This document shows, piece by piece, positions 36,266-44,955 of a DNA stretch of 64,000 nucleotides. The DNA is from Methylohalobius crimeensis 10Ki (lineage in GTDB: Bacteria; Pseudomonadota; Gammaproteobacteria; Methylococcales; Methylothermaceae). The DNA is taken from NCBI RefSeq assembly GCF_000421465.1, contig NZ_ATXB01000001.1:310001-374000 (forward strand), given 5' to 3'. Under the pieces are notes generated by a model that searched no databases, had not been told where the DNA came from, and saw only the letters and a program-made list of their open reading frames with translations. Positions within the stretch are counted from its first letter, which is position 1, and each line of letters starts with the position of its first letter. Made by a program: the position numbers and the translations under genes.

Positions 36266-36702
36266 TCTAAACACGTCCGGATGGGCAAATTCGAACTAAT
36301 GCAAGGAGAAGTGCAGCCGCCGGCGGGTTTCACCGCGGTATACCGGGCAAGTGTCTACGTGATGCTGTAAAAGCTACCGCTGGAGGCGCCCGACGAGCCT
36401 TTGCTCTGTCGCTTGCAAAGCATGGGCTCTGCTGCGGCAGCGTCTCAAGTGGGGTTGGCTGCTGCCTTGATGGATTGGGCGGAGGGGCGAATGAGACCGC
36501 TACAGCGATTCTGGAGCGTGAATATCCGAAGCAAACCAACAGGATAGATCTGTGGAGATCGTTCGACCACCACATGGATACTCGGGGAAAGGGGATTTCG
36601 AGGCGTTGGCGGAAGTCCGCCCGGCGCGTTTCTACCGCGCCGGGCGGGCAGGGGAAAAGGTTTCCGGAGCCGGAAAACCGCTATCTGGCGGAATAAATTC
36701 GG
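36266..36702. other. Gene-free stretch with one strong hairpin
   Basis: No recognisable gene in either strand; short frames lack composition or homology cues. A perfect 12-bp inverted repeat, CCGCCCGGCGCG (36617-36628) and CGCGCCGGGCGG (36636-36647), lies near the right end and could end transcription from either side, though no T-run follows. Confidence 0.5.
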
Positions 36703-37221
36703 CTAATCGGCCGATGAAATGCGTTTGTCGGCGATTTGAATGAATTTCTTTAGGTCGCCTTGGACGGTTTTACGCGGAACGATCAGCGCCATGTCGATAT
36801 CCAGATAAATGAAGACGTAACGCTTGAGCGCCTCGATTCGGACGATATCCCGCCAGGGAATCCGATTTTCTTCTCCCTCGCCGATTTCCACCAATGCCTG
36901 AGGTTCCAGGCGGAGCCGGCGCTTTCCCAGTAACTGTTGCTTATCCGAGTCGCTGTACAATTTCAAGGTTTTGCGGCGGATGTTATATTTGATGATCAAA
37001 GGCGATAGGTAATGCCAAGCCACGGCGATCACGGCGATGCCGATGGCGCTCAAGGTGTTGGCATAGAAGAAGCCGACGACGAACGCCAGAAAGGCGAGGA
37101 CGGCGGGGAAGGTGATTTGATGGCGGCGCAGGATTTTCTGGTAGTCCTCCTTCTCCTGAATCTGATGTTCGGTGAAGGCGGTTAGGTCCCGTTGCCGCAG
37201 CTCGTATTCGATTTCTAACAT
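36703..37221 (-). CDS. YcxB-like membrane protein
   Basis: A 172-residue protein with two adjacent hydrophobic helices ('TFPAVLAFLAFVVGFFYA' and 'IGIAVIAVAWHYLSPLII', about residues 37-78) and a C-terminal beta-rich domain ('IPWRDIVRIEALKRYVFIYL'), as in the YcxB family. The family role is unknown. It is monocistronic and divergent from gcvR. Confidence 0.68.
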   Translation of the reverse strand: MLEIEYELRQRDLTAFTEHQIQEKEDYQKILRRHQITFPAVLAFLAFVVGFFYANTLSAIGIAVIAVAWHYLSPLIIKYNIRRKTLKLYSDSDKQQLLGKRRLRLEPQALVEIGEGEENRIPWRDIVRIEALKRYVFIYLDIDMALIVPRKTVQGDLKKFIQIADKRISSAD

Positions 37222-37312
37222 ATTTGGAGATATTCCGTATTTTTATGATGGGGCCAAAACGTTTTATTGTAACCGATCGGGAAAATCTTGCGCTTCCAGA
37301 CCGCGGTGAAAT

Positions 37313-37843
37313 ATGCAATTGATGATTACCGCCCTCGAGCCCACCGGTATCCGCCTATTTGAGCGGATCCTCGCCGGGATTCAGGAAAACGCCTGTTGTG
37401 TGCTGGAAAGCCGGATGAGTCGTCTGGCGGATGGCTGCGCCTGCTATTTTTTGGTGGAAGGCAACTGGAATCATATCGCACGCTTGGAGAGCGTCCTGAG
37501 CGGACTTCAGCCACAGGCCCATCTGTTTTTCAATCGGGTTCCCGACAGCGCCGCGGAAAAAAAATCGGGCGAATTGCTCTACGTGGCGGACCTGGTGGCC
37601 CGGGACAATTACGAGGTCCTGAACGACGTCGCCCGATTCTTTACCCTCCAGGGGGTCGTTCTCCAGGATCTGCGCTCCAGTCGCTACGGGGTCCCCTACG
37701 TGGATGGATCGGTATGCACGATTCATTTGCTGTTGCGGATTCCCGAGGGCATCTCCATGCTTTCCCTGCGCGACGAATTTCTGGATTTCTGCGAACAAAT
37801 GTCAGTGGATGCCATTTTGGAACCGATCAAGCCTGTCTATTGA
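37313..37843 (+). CDS. gcvR: GcvR-like ACT-domain regulator
   Basis: A 176-residue protein with two ACT-type domains ('GIRLFERILAGIQENACCVL' and 'YEVLNDVARFFTLQGVVLQ'). In E. coli GcvR binds GcvA and represses the glycine-cleavage operon when glycine is low. The gcvR-bcp pairing seen here is conserved. Glycine/C1 balance is relevant in a methylotroph, but the DNA-binding partner GcvA is not in the window. Confidence 0.78.
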   Translation: MQLMITALEPTGIRLFERILAGIQENACCVLESRMSRLADGCACYFLVEGNWNHIARLESVLSGLQPQAHLFFNRVPDSAAEKKSGELLYVADLVARDNYEVLNDVARFFTLQGVVLQDLRSSRYGVPYVDGSVCTIHLLLRIPEGISMLSLRDEFLDFCEQMSVDAILEPIKPVY

Positions 37844-37853
37844 AGGAGGAGTT

Positions 37854-38339
37854 GTGAGCGAAGCCCAAGCCATTCAGCCGGGACAACCGGTGCCGGAGTT
37901 CGAATCCCCCGCCACGGGAGATCGGACGGTCAAATTATCCGATCTTTTGGGGCAATACGTGGTTTTGTACTTTTATCCCAAGGATCATACCCCCGGATGC
38001 ACCACCGAAGGACGCGCCTTTCGGGATTTATACCCCGAATTTCAACGCCTCAACGCGGAAATCTTCGGCGTTTCCCGCGACAGCCTCAAGACCCATGCAA
38101 ATTTCAAAGCCCGCCAGGAGTTCCCCTTCGATCTGATTTCCGACAAAGAAGAAACCCTCTGCCGCTTGTTCGGCGTGCTCAAGCAGAAAAAAATGTTCGG
38201 CCGCGAAGTCTTCGGGATCGAACGCAGCACTTTTCTGATCGATCCCGAAGGCCGGTTGCTGGCAGAGTGGCGGAAAGTGAAAGTAAAAGGCCACGCAGAA
38301 GCGGTGCTGGAGACGCTTAAGGAGTCGCAGTCCGGTTGA
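37854..38339 (+). CDS. bcp: Thioredoxin-dependent peroxiredoxin, Bcp type
   Basis: A 161-residue peroxiredoxin from the GTG at 37854 with AAGGAGGA before it; the longer open frame overlaps gcvR. The peroxidatic Cys is in 'YPKDHTPGCTTEGRAFRD'. The resolving Cys found five residues later in E. coli Bcp is replaced by Arg, so it is a one-Cys form in that motif. 'FGVLKQKKMFGREVFGIERS' is the family C-terminal block. Convergent with the permease gene, overlapping by 23 bases. Confidence 0.92.
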   Translation: MSEAQAIQPGQPVPEFESPATGDRTVKLSDLLGQYVVLYFYPKDHTPGCTTEGRAFRDLYPEFQRLNAEIFGVSRDSLKTHANFKARQEFPFDLISDKEETLCRLFGVLKQKKMFGREVFGIERSTFLIDPEGRLLAEWRKVKVKGHAEAVLETLKESQSG

Positions 38340-39492
38340 GGTCGCCGGAATCGCGCTCGGGCGCTTTAGGCTTTCGGGTCTTTTCCGGGCTCCCGTAGCG
38401 ATTGTTTCGGGGCCAGGCGCTGAGCACCGCTTCCACCAGGGTCGCCAAGGGGATGGCGAAGAACACGCCCCAAAAACCCCAGAACCCGCCGAAGAAAAGA
38501 ATCGCCACGATGATGGCGACGGGATGCAGATTGACCACCTCGGCGAACAGAATCGGCACCAATACCATGGCGTCCAATGCCTGGAGCACGAAATAGGCGA
38601 TGGTGATGTACCAGAAGGGGGTGGTCAGGTTCCATTGGAAATAGGCGACCACCAAAATGGGAAAGGTCACCACCGTGGCGCCGATGTAGGGAATGATCAC
38701 CGACAATCCCACCAGCACCGACAAAAGGAGGGCGTATTTGAGCCCCAGCAGGGAAAAGGTGAGATAGCTGGCGCCGAAGACGATCAGGATTTCGATGGCC
38801 TTGCCGCGGATGTAATTGCCGATCTGTACATCCACGTTTCGCCAAACCTGGGCGGTCAAGTGGATGTCCTTGGGCAGGAATTGCTGCAGCCAGGTTTGGA
38901 TTTTGGTCTTGTCCTTGAGAAAGAAGAACACTAGGACCGGCACCAAAATCACGTACACGATAATCGAGATGACGTTGACCAGGGAAGCATAGGAATAGGT
39001 CACCAAGGTCTGTCCCATGGTGATCAACTCCCGACGCACGGCGGCGATCATTTGATCGACCTGACCCTGATTGATGAATTCCGGATAACGTTCCGGCAAC
39101 CGGTTGAGCAAGGCCAAGCCCTGGGTCACCATGGCGGGCAGTTGCTGGACCAGCTGGGCCAATTGCTGATAGAGCAGGGGCAGGAGGGCGATGACGATGA
39201 ACAGGAGCATCGTCATGAACGCCACGAACACGCCGAAGACCGCCGCCAAGCGGGGCGTTCGCCAGGCTTCCAGGGATTGCACCAGGCCCTCCAGGAGATA
39301 GGCGATCACCAGGGCGGCGAAGACGGGCATCATCATATCCGCCAAAAACACCACCCCCAGAAACCCCAGCGCCAGCAGCAGGGTCAGGGCGATGGCCTGC
39401 GGCGTGGGGAAAATGCGTCGAAACCATTTGAGCAGTATGTCCATTAGGGTGGTGGGGGTCGTGGCCGGTTGCAGGTGTTTCTGATTGGGCAT
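38317..39492 (-). CDS. AI-2E family (PerM/TqsA-like) permease
   Basis: A 391-residue membrane protein with about eight helices and the family segments 'LPERYPEFINQGQVDQMIAA' and 'FFGGFWGFWGVFFAIPLATL'. Members export AI-2 or exchange Na+/H+; the substrate is not predictable here. The ATG at 39492 is used; a second ATG at 39444 is possible. The gene order near bcp recalls the perM-bcp neighbourhood of other gammaproteobacteria. Confidence 0.85.
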   Translation of the reverse strand: MPNQKHLQPATTPTTLMDILLKWFRRIFPTPQAIALTLLLALGFLGVVFLADMMMPVFAALVIAYLLEGLVQSLEAWRTPRLAAVFGVFVAFMTMLLFIVIALLPLLYQQLAQLVQQLPAMVTQGLALLNRLPERYPEFINQGQVDQMIAAVRRELITMGQTLVTYSYASLVNVISIIVYVILVPVLVFFFLKDKTKIQTWLQQFLPKDIHLTAQVWRNVDVQIGNYIRGKAIEILIVFGASYLTFSLLGLKYALLLSVLVGLSVIIPYIGATVVTFPILVVAYFQWNLTTPFWYITIAYFVLQALDAMVLVPILFAEVVNLHPVAIIVAILFFGGFWGFWGVFFAIPLATLVEAVLSAWPRNNRYGSPEKTRKPKAPERDSGDLNRTATP

Positions 39493-39605
39493 GGGGCGTT
39501 CTCGTTGTAATTATTAAATTTGATCCTCCTCGTCTATATTTTGCCAAAAGATACCGATCGATCCGGGGTTATTTGCCTCTCCCATCCACCTTGGGCCCGC
39601 CCGGG

Positions 39606-39625
39606 TTATCCACAGCTTATGCACT
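39606..39625 (+). promoter_or_regulatory. DnaA box pair upstream of nrdAB
   Basis: TTATCCACA at 39606-39614 is a perfect match to TTATNCACA; TTATGCACT at 39617-39625 matches 8 of 9. E. coli nrdAB is also controlled by DnaA, so the position is sensible. Confidence 0.6.
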
Positions 39626-39655
39626 TCCCGTCCACAGTCTACTCACCGAAAAATC

Positions 39656-39701
39656 ACAGCATATAGTGTTTATAGGTATGGAAAAATACTATCTGTTGTG
39701 A
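39656..39701 (+). promoter_or_regulatory. Tandem NrdR boxes in the nrdA promoter
   Basis: Box 1 acagcatatagtgttt (39656-39671) and box 2 atactatctgttgtga (39686-39701) resemble the NrdR consensus. Their starts are 30 bases apart, about three helical turns, the usual NrdR spacing. NrdR would repress nrdAB according to ATP/dATP. Confidence 0.65.
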
Positions 39702-39763
39702 TTAAAATATTCGGCAAAGAATACTTCAGAGCGAACATCACAACCATCAGGCGGGAGAAAAAA

Positions 39764-42601
39764 ATGCAACCCAACATCGTCAGCCCCTTGAGCGAGGCGG
39801 AAATCGAAGCGCTCGGCCCGGCCGAGCTGAGCGCCGAAGTGCAAGCCATGATCCCGGGCGAGCTGAAGGTCATCCGGCGCAACGGCAAACTGACCGGCTT
39901 CGATCCGAGCAAGATCCGGCTCGCCATCACCAAGGCCTTTCTCGCCATGGAAGGCGGCCAGGCCGCCGCCAGCCGCCGCATTCACGACATCGTGGCCGAG
40001 CTCACCGAACAGGTGGTGCGGGCCCTGATGCGCCGACAACCCGACGGCGGCACCATCCACATCGAGGACATCCAGGACCAGGTGGAACTGGCCCTGATGC
40101 GCGGCGGCTATCAAAAGGTGGCGCGCGCCTACGTCCTCTACCGGGAGGAGCGGGCGCGGCTGCGGGCGAAGAAGGACAAGAAGGCCAAGGCTTCCTCCCC
40201 GGCCGAATTGCACGTCACCGACGCCGCCGGCAACCGCAAGCCCCTGGACGAGGCCCGCATGCGGGCGGTGGTGGAAGAATCCTGCCGCGGGCTCGAAGAC
40301 GTGGACGGCGACTGGATTTTGGCCGAGGCGCGGCGCAATCTCTACGACGGCGTGCCCGAGAACGAAGTGGTGGACACCCTGGTGATGGCCGCGCGCCTGC
40401 GCATCGAACAGTCCCCCGACTACAGCTTTGTTGCGGCGCGCCTGCTCTTGGACAAGATCCGCTCCGAGGCCCTGGGCTTTCTCAGCGGCCACTTCGAGAC
40501 CGCCACCGGCAGCGAAATGGGGGAGCACTACGCCGGCTACCTGGAGCAATACGTGCGCCGCGGCATCGAGCTGGAACTGCTCGATCCGGTACTGGGGCAA
40601 TACGATCTGGAAAAACTGGGCCGGGCGATCCGGCCCGAGCGTGACTTCCAATTCACCTATCTGGGTCTCCAGACCCTCTACGACCGCTATTTCATCCATC
40701 ATCAGGGGAATCGCTTCGAGCTGCCCCAGGCCTTCTTCATGCGGGTGGCGATGGGACTGGCCAAGAACGAGATCGAGCGGGAAGAGAAGGCGATCGAATT
40801 CTACGATTTGATCTCCCGCTTCGACTTCATGTGCTCCACCCCCACCCTGTTCAACTCGGGGACCTTGCGCCCCCAACTGTCCTCCTGCTATCTGACCACC
40901 ATTCCCGACGACCTGGAGGGCATCTTCAACGGGGTCAAGGAAGACGCCATGCTGTCCAAGTACGCCGGCGGCCTGGGCAACGACTGGACCCGGGTGCGGG
41001 CCATGGGCGCCCACATCAAGGGCACCAACGGCTCGTCCCAGGGGGTGGTGCCGTTCATGAAGGTGGCCAACGACACCGCGGTGGCGGTCAACCAGGGAGG
41101 GAAACGCAAGGGCGCCATCTGCGCCTATCTGGAAACCTGGCACCTGGACATCGAAGAATTCCTGGATCTGCGCAAGAACACCGGCGAGGAGCGCCGCCGC
41201 ACCCACGACATGAACACCGCCAATTGGGTCCCGGATCTGTTCATGAAGCGGGTGGCGGAAGAGGGCGAGTGGACCCTGTTCTCCCCCGACGACGTGCCCG
41301 ATCTCCACGACAAGTACGGCAAGGACTTCGAGCAGGCTTATCTCGCCTACGAGGAAAAGGCCGCGCGCGGGGAAAGTATCCTGTTCAAGAAGGTGCCCGC
41401 GGTGCAGTTGTGGCGCAAGATGCTCACCATGCTGTTCGAGACCGGCCACCCCTGGATCACCTTCAAGGACCCCTGCAACCTGCGCTCGCCCCAGCAGCAC
41501 GTCGGCGTCGTGCACAGCTCCAACCTGTGCACCGAGATCACCCTGAACACCTCCGACGAGGAAATCGCGGTGTGCAATCTGGGATCGATCAACCTGGCCC
41601 GCCACGTGACCGAAGCCGGTATCGACATGGACAAGCTGGCCGCCACCTGCGGCACCGCCATGCGGATGCTCGACAACGTGATCGACATCAATTTCTACAG
41701 CGTGCCCAAGGCGCGCCGCTCCAACCTGCGCCATCGGCCGGTGGGGTTGGGAGTGATGGGCTTCCAGGACGCCCTCTACCAGCTGCGCATCCCCTATACC
41801 AGCGACGAGGCGGTGGCCTTCGCCGACCGCAGCATGGAAGCGATCAGCTACCACGCCATCGACGCCTCCAGCCGCCTGGCCGAGGAGCGCGGCCGCTATC
41901 CCACCTTCGAGGGTTCGCTGTGGAGCCGGGGGGTGCTGCCCATCGATTCCATCGACCGGCTGCAGGAAGCGCGGGGCGATTACCTGGACATGGACCGCGG
42001 CGCCACCCTGGATTGGGACGCCCTGCGCGAAAAGGTGAAGACCTGCGGCATGCGCAATTCCAATTGCCTGGCCATCGCCCCCACCGCCACCATTTCCAAC
42101 ATCTGCGGGGTGTCCCAGTCGATCGAGCCCACCTTCCAGAACCTGTACGTCAAATCCAACCTGTCGGGCGAGTTCACCGTGGTCAATCCCTACCTGGTGG
42201 CGGAGCTGAAGGCGCGGGAACTGTGGGACGAGGTGATGATCAACGACCTCAAGTACTACGACGGTAGCGTGCAGATGATCGACCGCATCCCGAACGACCT
42301 CAAGGTGCTCTACGCCACCGCCTTCGAGATCGACCCGCGCTGGCTGGTGGAGGCCGCGTCGCGGCGCCAGAAATGGCTGGATCAGAGCCAGTCCCTCAAC
42401 CTGTACATGCCCGAGCCGTCCGGCAAGAAGCTGGACGCCCTCTACAAGCTGGCCTGGCTGCGAGGACTCAAGACCACCTACTACCTGCGCTCCCTGGGGG
42501 CGAGCCGGGTGGAGCGGCATACCCCGCAGGCGGCCACGCCGGAACCGGAGTCGCCCAAGGTATGCTCGATCCTCGATCCCGAGTGCGAGGCTTGTCAGTG
42601 A
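39764..42601 (+). CDS. nrdA: Class Ia ribonucleoside-diphosphate reductase, alpha subunit
   Basis: A 945-residue large subunit that reduces ribonucleoside diphosphates. An ATP-cone ('KVIRRNGKLTGFDPSKIRLA') starts near residue 31; a second cone-like region lies around residues 150-240, as in some long NrdA proteins. Active-site parts include 'MCSTPTLFNSGTLRPQLSSC', 'NLCTEITLNTSDEEIAVCNL' and 'MRNSNCLAIAPTATISNICG'. The C-terminal redox pair is in 'DPECEACQ'. The ATG at 39764 with GGGAGAAA upstream is preferred; an upstream GTG at 39698 lies in an NrdR box. Confidence 0.95.
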   Translation: MQPNIVSPLSEAEIEALGPAELSAEVQAMIPGELKVIRRNGKLTGFDPSKIRLAITKAFLAMEGGQAAASRRIHDIVAELTEQVVRALMRRQPDGGTIHIEDIQDQVELALMRGGYQKVARAYVLYREERARLRAKKDKKAKASSPAELHVTDAAGNRKPLDEARMRAVVEESCRGLEDVDGDWILAEARRNLYDGVPENEVVDTLVMAARLRIEQSPDYSFVAARLLLDKIRSEALGFLSGHFETATGSEMGEHYAGYLEQYVRRGIELELLDPVLGQYDLEKLGRAIRPERDFQFTYLGLQTLYDRYFIHHQGNRFELPQAFFMRVAMGLAKNEIEREEKAIEFYDLISRFDFMCSTPTLFNSGTLRPQLSSCYLTTIPDDLEGIFNGVKEDAMLSKYAGGLGNDWTRVRAMGAHIKGTNGSSQGVVPFMKVANDTAVAVNQGGKRKGAICAYLETWHLDIEEFLDLRKNTGEERRRTHDMNTANWVPDLFMKRVAEEGEWTLFSPDDVPDLHDKYGKDFEQAYLAYEEKAARGESILFKKVPAVQLWRKMLTMLFETGHPWITFKDPCNLRSPQQHVGVVHSSNLCTEITLNTSDEEIAVCNLGSINLARHVTEAGIDMDKLAATCGTAMRMLDNVIDINFYSVPKARRSNLRHRPVGLGVMGFQDALYQLRIPYTSDEAVAFADRSMEAISYHAIDASSRLAEERGRYPTFEGSLWSRGVLPIDSIDRLQEARGDYLDMDRGATLDWDALREKVKTCGMRNSNCLAIAPTATISNICGVSQSIEPTFQNLYVKSNLSGEFTVVNPYLVAELKARELWDEVMINDLKYYDGSVQMIDRIPNDLKVLYATAFEIDPRWLVEAASRRQKWLDQSQSLNLYMPEPSGKKLDALYKLAWLRGLKTTYYLRSLGASRVERHTPQAATPEPESPKVCSILDPECEACQ

Positions 42602-42622
42602 GAAGGAGTTCGCCGGTGGGGG

Positions 42623-42756
42623 GCGGGCTCCGGCCGCTTGCCTTCCGGGACGCCGTGAACCCGTCCGTGGTCCCCCCACCCAACCCTCCCCCCGTTGGGG
42701 GGAGGGCTATAGGGAGGGGGGCGCAAACGCCCTACCGGCAAGCAACCGGAGCCCGC
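42623..42756. repeat. Complex inverted-repeat element between nrdA and nrdB
   Basis: Outer 20-bp arms (42623-42642 and 42737-42756) pair with two mismatches. An inner perfect hairpin is CCCTCCCCCC (42684-42693) / GGGGGGAGGG (42697-42706). A non-autonomous palindromic repeat is likely; effect on nrdB expression is possible. Confidence 0.55.
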
Positions 42757-42804
42757 TCAGCAGACCTCCGCGGCGGACTCCCATCGCTGCCTTATTGCAA
42801 AAAT

Positions 42805-42841
42805 CCCCCTCTCCCTGAGGGAGAGGGTCGGGGTGAGGGGG
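42805..42841. repeat. REP-like palindrome upstream of nrdB
   Basis: CCCTCTCCCT (42807-42816) and AGGGAGAGGG (42818-42827) followed by a G-rich tail. This is a common style of extragenic repeat in proteobacteria. Confidence 0.5.
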
Positions 42842-42887
42842 AATCAAACAAACAAATGACTTCCGAGATTTGAGAGGAGAAATCGCC

Positions 42888-43997
42888 ATGTTGAACTGGG
42901 ACGACCCGCTGGAAAGCATCAAAAAACAACCGGCCCCACAGCCGAAGGAACATTTCACCATGCCGGCGGTGGCCGCCGACCGGGCGGCGGAGGAATCCTC
43001 GGCCCGGGCGGATTCGCAAAACTACGACGGCGAAAAACGGCTGGTGGGCGGCAGCGACCTGACCGCCAACATCGCCCCGATCAAATACAAATGGGCCTGG
43101 GACGCTTACATGGCCTCCCAACGCAACTTCTGGATGCCCACCGAGATCGGCATGGGCGAAGACCTGATGACGCTCAAAAAGCTCAACGAAAACGAGCGCC
43201 ACACCTTCTTCACCACCTTCGCCACCCTCACCACCGCCGACGCGCTCCACCAGCGCAACCTGGCCCTGGCCGTGTACGAACGCATCAGCGCGCCCGAGGT
43301 GGGCATGGCGGTCATCGCCCAGATGCACCAGGAAACCATCCACTCCATGAGCTACCAGCACGTCATCGAGGCGCTCAACTTCGACGAGGACGAGATCTAC
43401 CTGCTGTATCAGAAAGTCCCCCCCATCCGCGCCAAGTTCGAATACAGCAACGAAAAGACCAAAGCGCTGCAGGGGCAGGGCGGAAGCCTGAAGGATTACG
43501 TCAGGGGCCTGTTCTTCTACTACATGATCTTCGAGGGGGTCTGGTTCATGGCCAACTTCTGCCCCATCTTCTCCATGCAGCGCCGGCGGCTCATGGTCCG
43601 CACCGGCGAACAGCTCCAATACATCGCCCGCGACGAATCCGGCCACGTCGCCTTCGGCCGCGCCCTGATCTCCGCTCTGTGGAAGGAAAACCCGGAAACC
43701 CGCCTGGAGGAAGCCGAAGCCCACGGCCTCATGCGCGAAGCGATGGAATTGGAAGAAGCCTACGCCCAATACACCGTCAAGCCCATGCTCGGCTACGACC
43801 TGGAACTCCACCGCCGCCACGTCCGCTCCCTGGCCAACCGCCGTATGCTGGACCTGGGTTTCTCGCCGCTCTATTCGGACCAAGAAGCGGAAAGCCTGCC
43901 GTGGTGGGAGGAGCAGGTCGCCGCCCGAAAGGAGAAGAATTTCTTCGAGACGCGGGTGACCGAATATCAGACTGGGGGGGCTTTGAGTTGGGAGTGA
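42888..43997 (+). CDS. nrdB: Class Ia ribonucleoside-diphosphate reductase, beta subunit
   Basis: A 369-residue diiron/tyrosyl-radical subunit. 'QETIHSMSY' supplies the iron ligands Glu and His and the radical Tyr with E. coli spacing (E115, H118, Y122). 'TTADALHQRNL' holds the first Asp; 'IFEGVWF' and 'ARDESGHVAFG' hold the later Glu, Glu and His. The start at 42888 has GAGAGGAGA upstream. The last 75 codons are nearly duplicated at 44627-44840. Confidence 0.95.
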   Translation: MLNWDDPLESIKKQPAPQPKEHFTMPAVAADRAAEESSARADSQNYDGEKRLVGGSDLTANIAPIKYKWAWDAYMASQRNFWMPTEIGMGEDLMTLKKLNENERHTFFTTFATLTTADALHQRNLALAVYERISAPEVGMAVIAQMHQETIHSMSYQHVIEALNFDEDEIYLLYQKVPPIRAKFEYSNEKTKALQGQGGSLKDYVRGLFFYYMIFEGVWFMANFCPIFSMQRRRLMVRTGEQLQYIARDESGHVAFGRALISALWKENPETRLEEAEAHGLMREAMELEEAYAQYTVKPMLGYDLELHRRHVRSLANRRMLDLGFSPLYSDQEAESLPWWEEQVAARKEKNFFETRVTEYQTGGALSWE

Positions 43998-44095
43998 AGG
44001 CGGATTGATGGGAAGAGTGGCGTTATTTGAATCGGCGGAGAACTATTCGAGCAATCGGATAACCTGACGAATATCGATCCATGTAGAGGTGGAAA

Positions 44096-44284
44096 ATGTC
44101 TACGATAGTCAGCAAAGAAGACGCCCATAAATTGATAGATCAGCTTCCCGCCAATGCAACGTGGGAAGACCTGATGCATGAAATCTACGTTCGAGAAGCG
44201 ATCGAGAAAGGGCTCGAAGATAGTAAGGGAGGAAACACAAAGGATGTTGTAGAAATCAGGAAGAAATATGGATTACCTGAATGA
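44096..44284 (+). CDS. Antitoxin of a ParE/RelE-type toxin-antitoxin pair
   Basis: A 62-residue acidic protein, 'MSTIVSKEDAHKLIDQLPAN', with a predicted helical body, of the small addiction-module antitoxin group. It overlaps the toxin start as ATGA, the usual coupling. The pair lies exactly between the complete nrdB and the duplicated nrdB 3' end. Confidence 0.75.
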   Translation: MSTIVSKEDAHKLIDQLPANATWEDLMHEIYVREAIEKGLEDSKGGNTKDVVEIRKKYGLPE

Positions 44285-44574
44285 AAGTTCATTGGACGGA
44301 AACAGCCGAAGCTCATTTGGATGCCATATATGCGTACATCGCCCAAAATTCGGAAACCTATGCGTTACGCACTGTGGATCGAATTACGAGACGATCGCAA
44401 CAAATTGGTGAATTTCCGTTGTCTGGTCGAAAAGTCTCGGAATATCAGCATGATCAAATTAGGGAGGTTTTCTCTGGTCCATACAGAATCATTTATCACA
44501 TAAAAGCAGACCAAGTTGATGTTATCGCTGTGATTCATGGAGCAATGAATGTGCTGGAAGGCGAAAAAGAATAG
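44281..44574 (+). CDS. ParE/RelE-superfamily toxin
   Basis: A 97-residue protein with the ParE pattern: 'WTETAEAHLDAIYAYIAQNS', 'FPLSGRKVSEYQHDQIREV' and 'YRIIYHIKADQVDVIAVIHG'. ParE toxins poison gyrase, RelE toxins cut mRNA; the sequence is nearer ParE. Overlaps the antitoxin gene by 4 bases. Confidence 0.82.
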   Translation: MKVHWTETAEAHLDAIYAYIAQNSETYALRTVDRITRRSQQIGEFPLSGRKVSEYQHDQIREVFSGPYRIIYHIKADQVDVIAVIHGAMNVLEGEKE

Positions 44575-44626
44575 GAAAGGCCGAATAAAAGCCTCAATTC
44601 GGACTGTCTTAGTTGGAATATTGCTC

Positions 44627-44840
44627 CACCGTCAAGCCCATGCTCGGCTACGACCTGGAACTCCACCGCCGCCACGTCCGCTCCCTGGCCAACTGCCGTA
44701 TGCTGGATCTGGGCTTCTCGCCGCTCTATTCGGACAACGAAGCGGAAAGCCTGCCGTGGTGGGAGGAGCAAGTCGCCGCCCGGAAGGAGAAGAATTTCTT
44801 CGAGACTCGGGTGACCGAGTATCAGACCGGGGGGCGTTGA
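44627..44840 (+). pseudogene. Partial duplicate of the nrdB 3' end
   Basis: Matches nrdB from 43772 to about 44000 with roughly ten substitutions in 200 bases, seven of them silent third-position changes. It has no start region and ends 'QTGGR' because of an indel in the G-run. The similarity continues a short way past the stop (to about 44862). The silent bias shows the two copies diverged as working genes before being brought together. Confidence 0.9.
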
Positions 44841-44955
44841 GTTGGGAGTGAGGTTGGATTGGTGGGGGTGTGATGTTATGTGAATAGATGGAATCTGCCT
44901 ATTGTCCTAATTAGAGATTTCTGTCTATTGAACTGTTAGCCAAAAAAGTATAGGT
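44841..44955. other. Left boundary of the integron cassette array
   Basis: Short AT-rich non-coding segment. GTTAGCC at 44935-44941 resembles the R' core site (GTTRRRY) just before the first cassette, but no complementary left arm is present. It could be a decayed attC or an attI remnant. Confidence 0.3.

Noticed and set aside
39689-42679. 996-codon open frame antisense to nrdA
   Set aside because: It is a shadow of the GC-rich nrdA frame: no domain, His/Gly/Val-rich composition, and nrdA carries all catalytic motifs.
44881-44941. A complete attC before cassette 1
   Set aside because: Only a GTTAGCC core is present; no left arm pairs with it.
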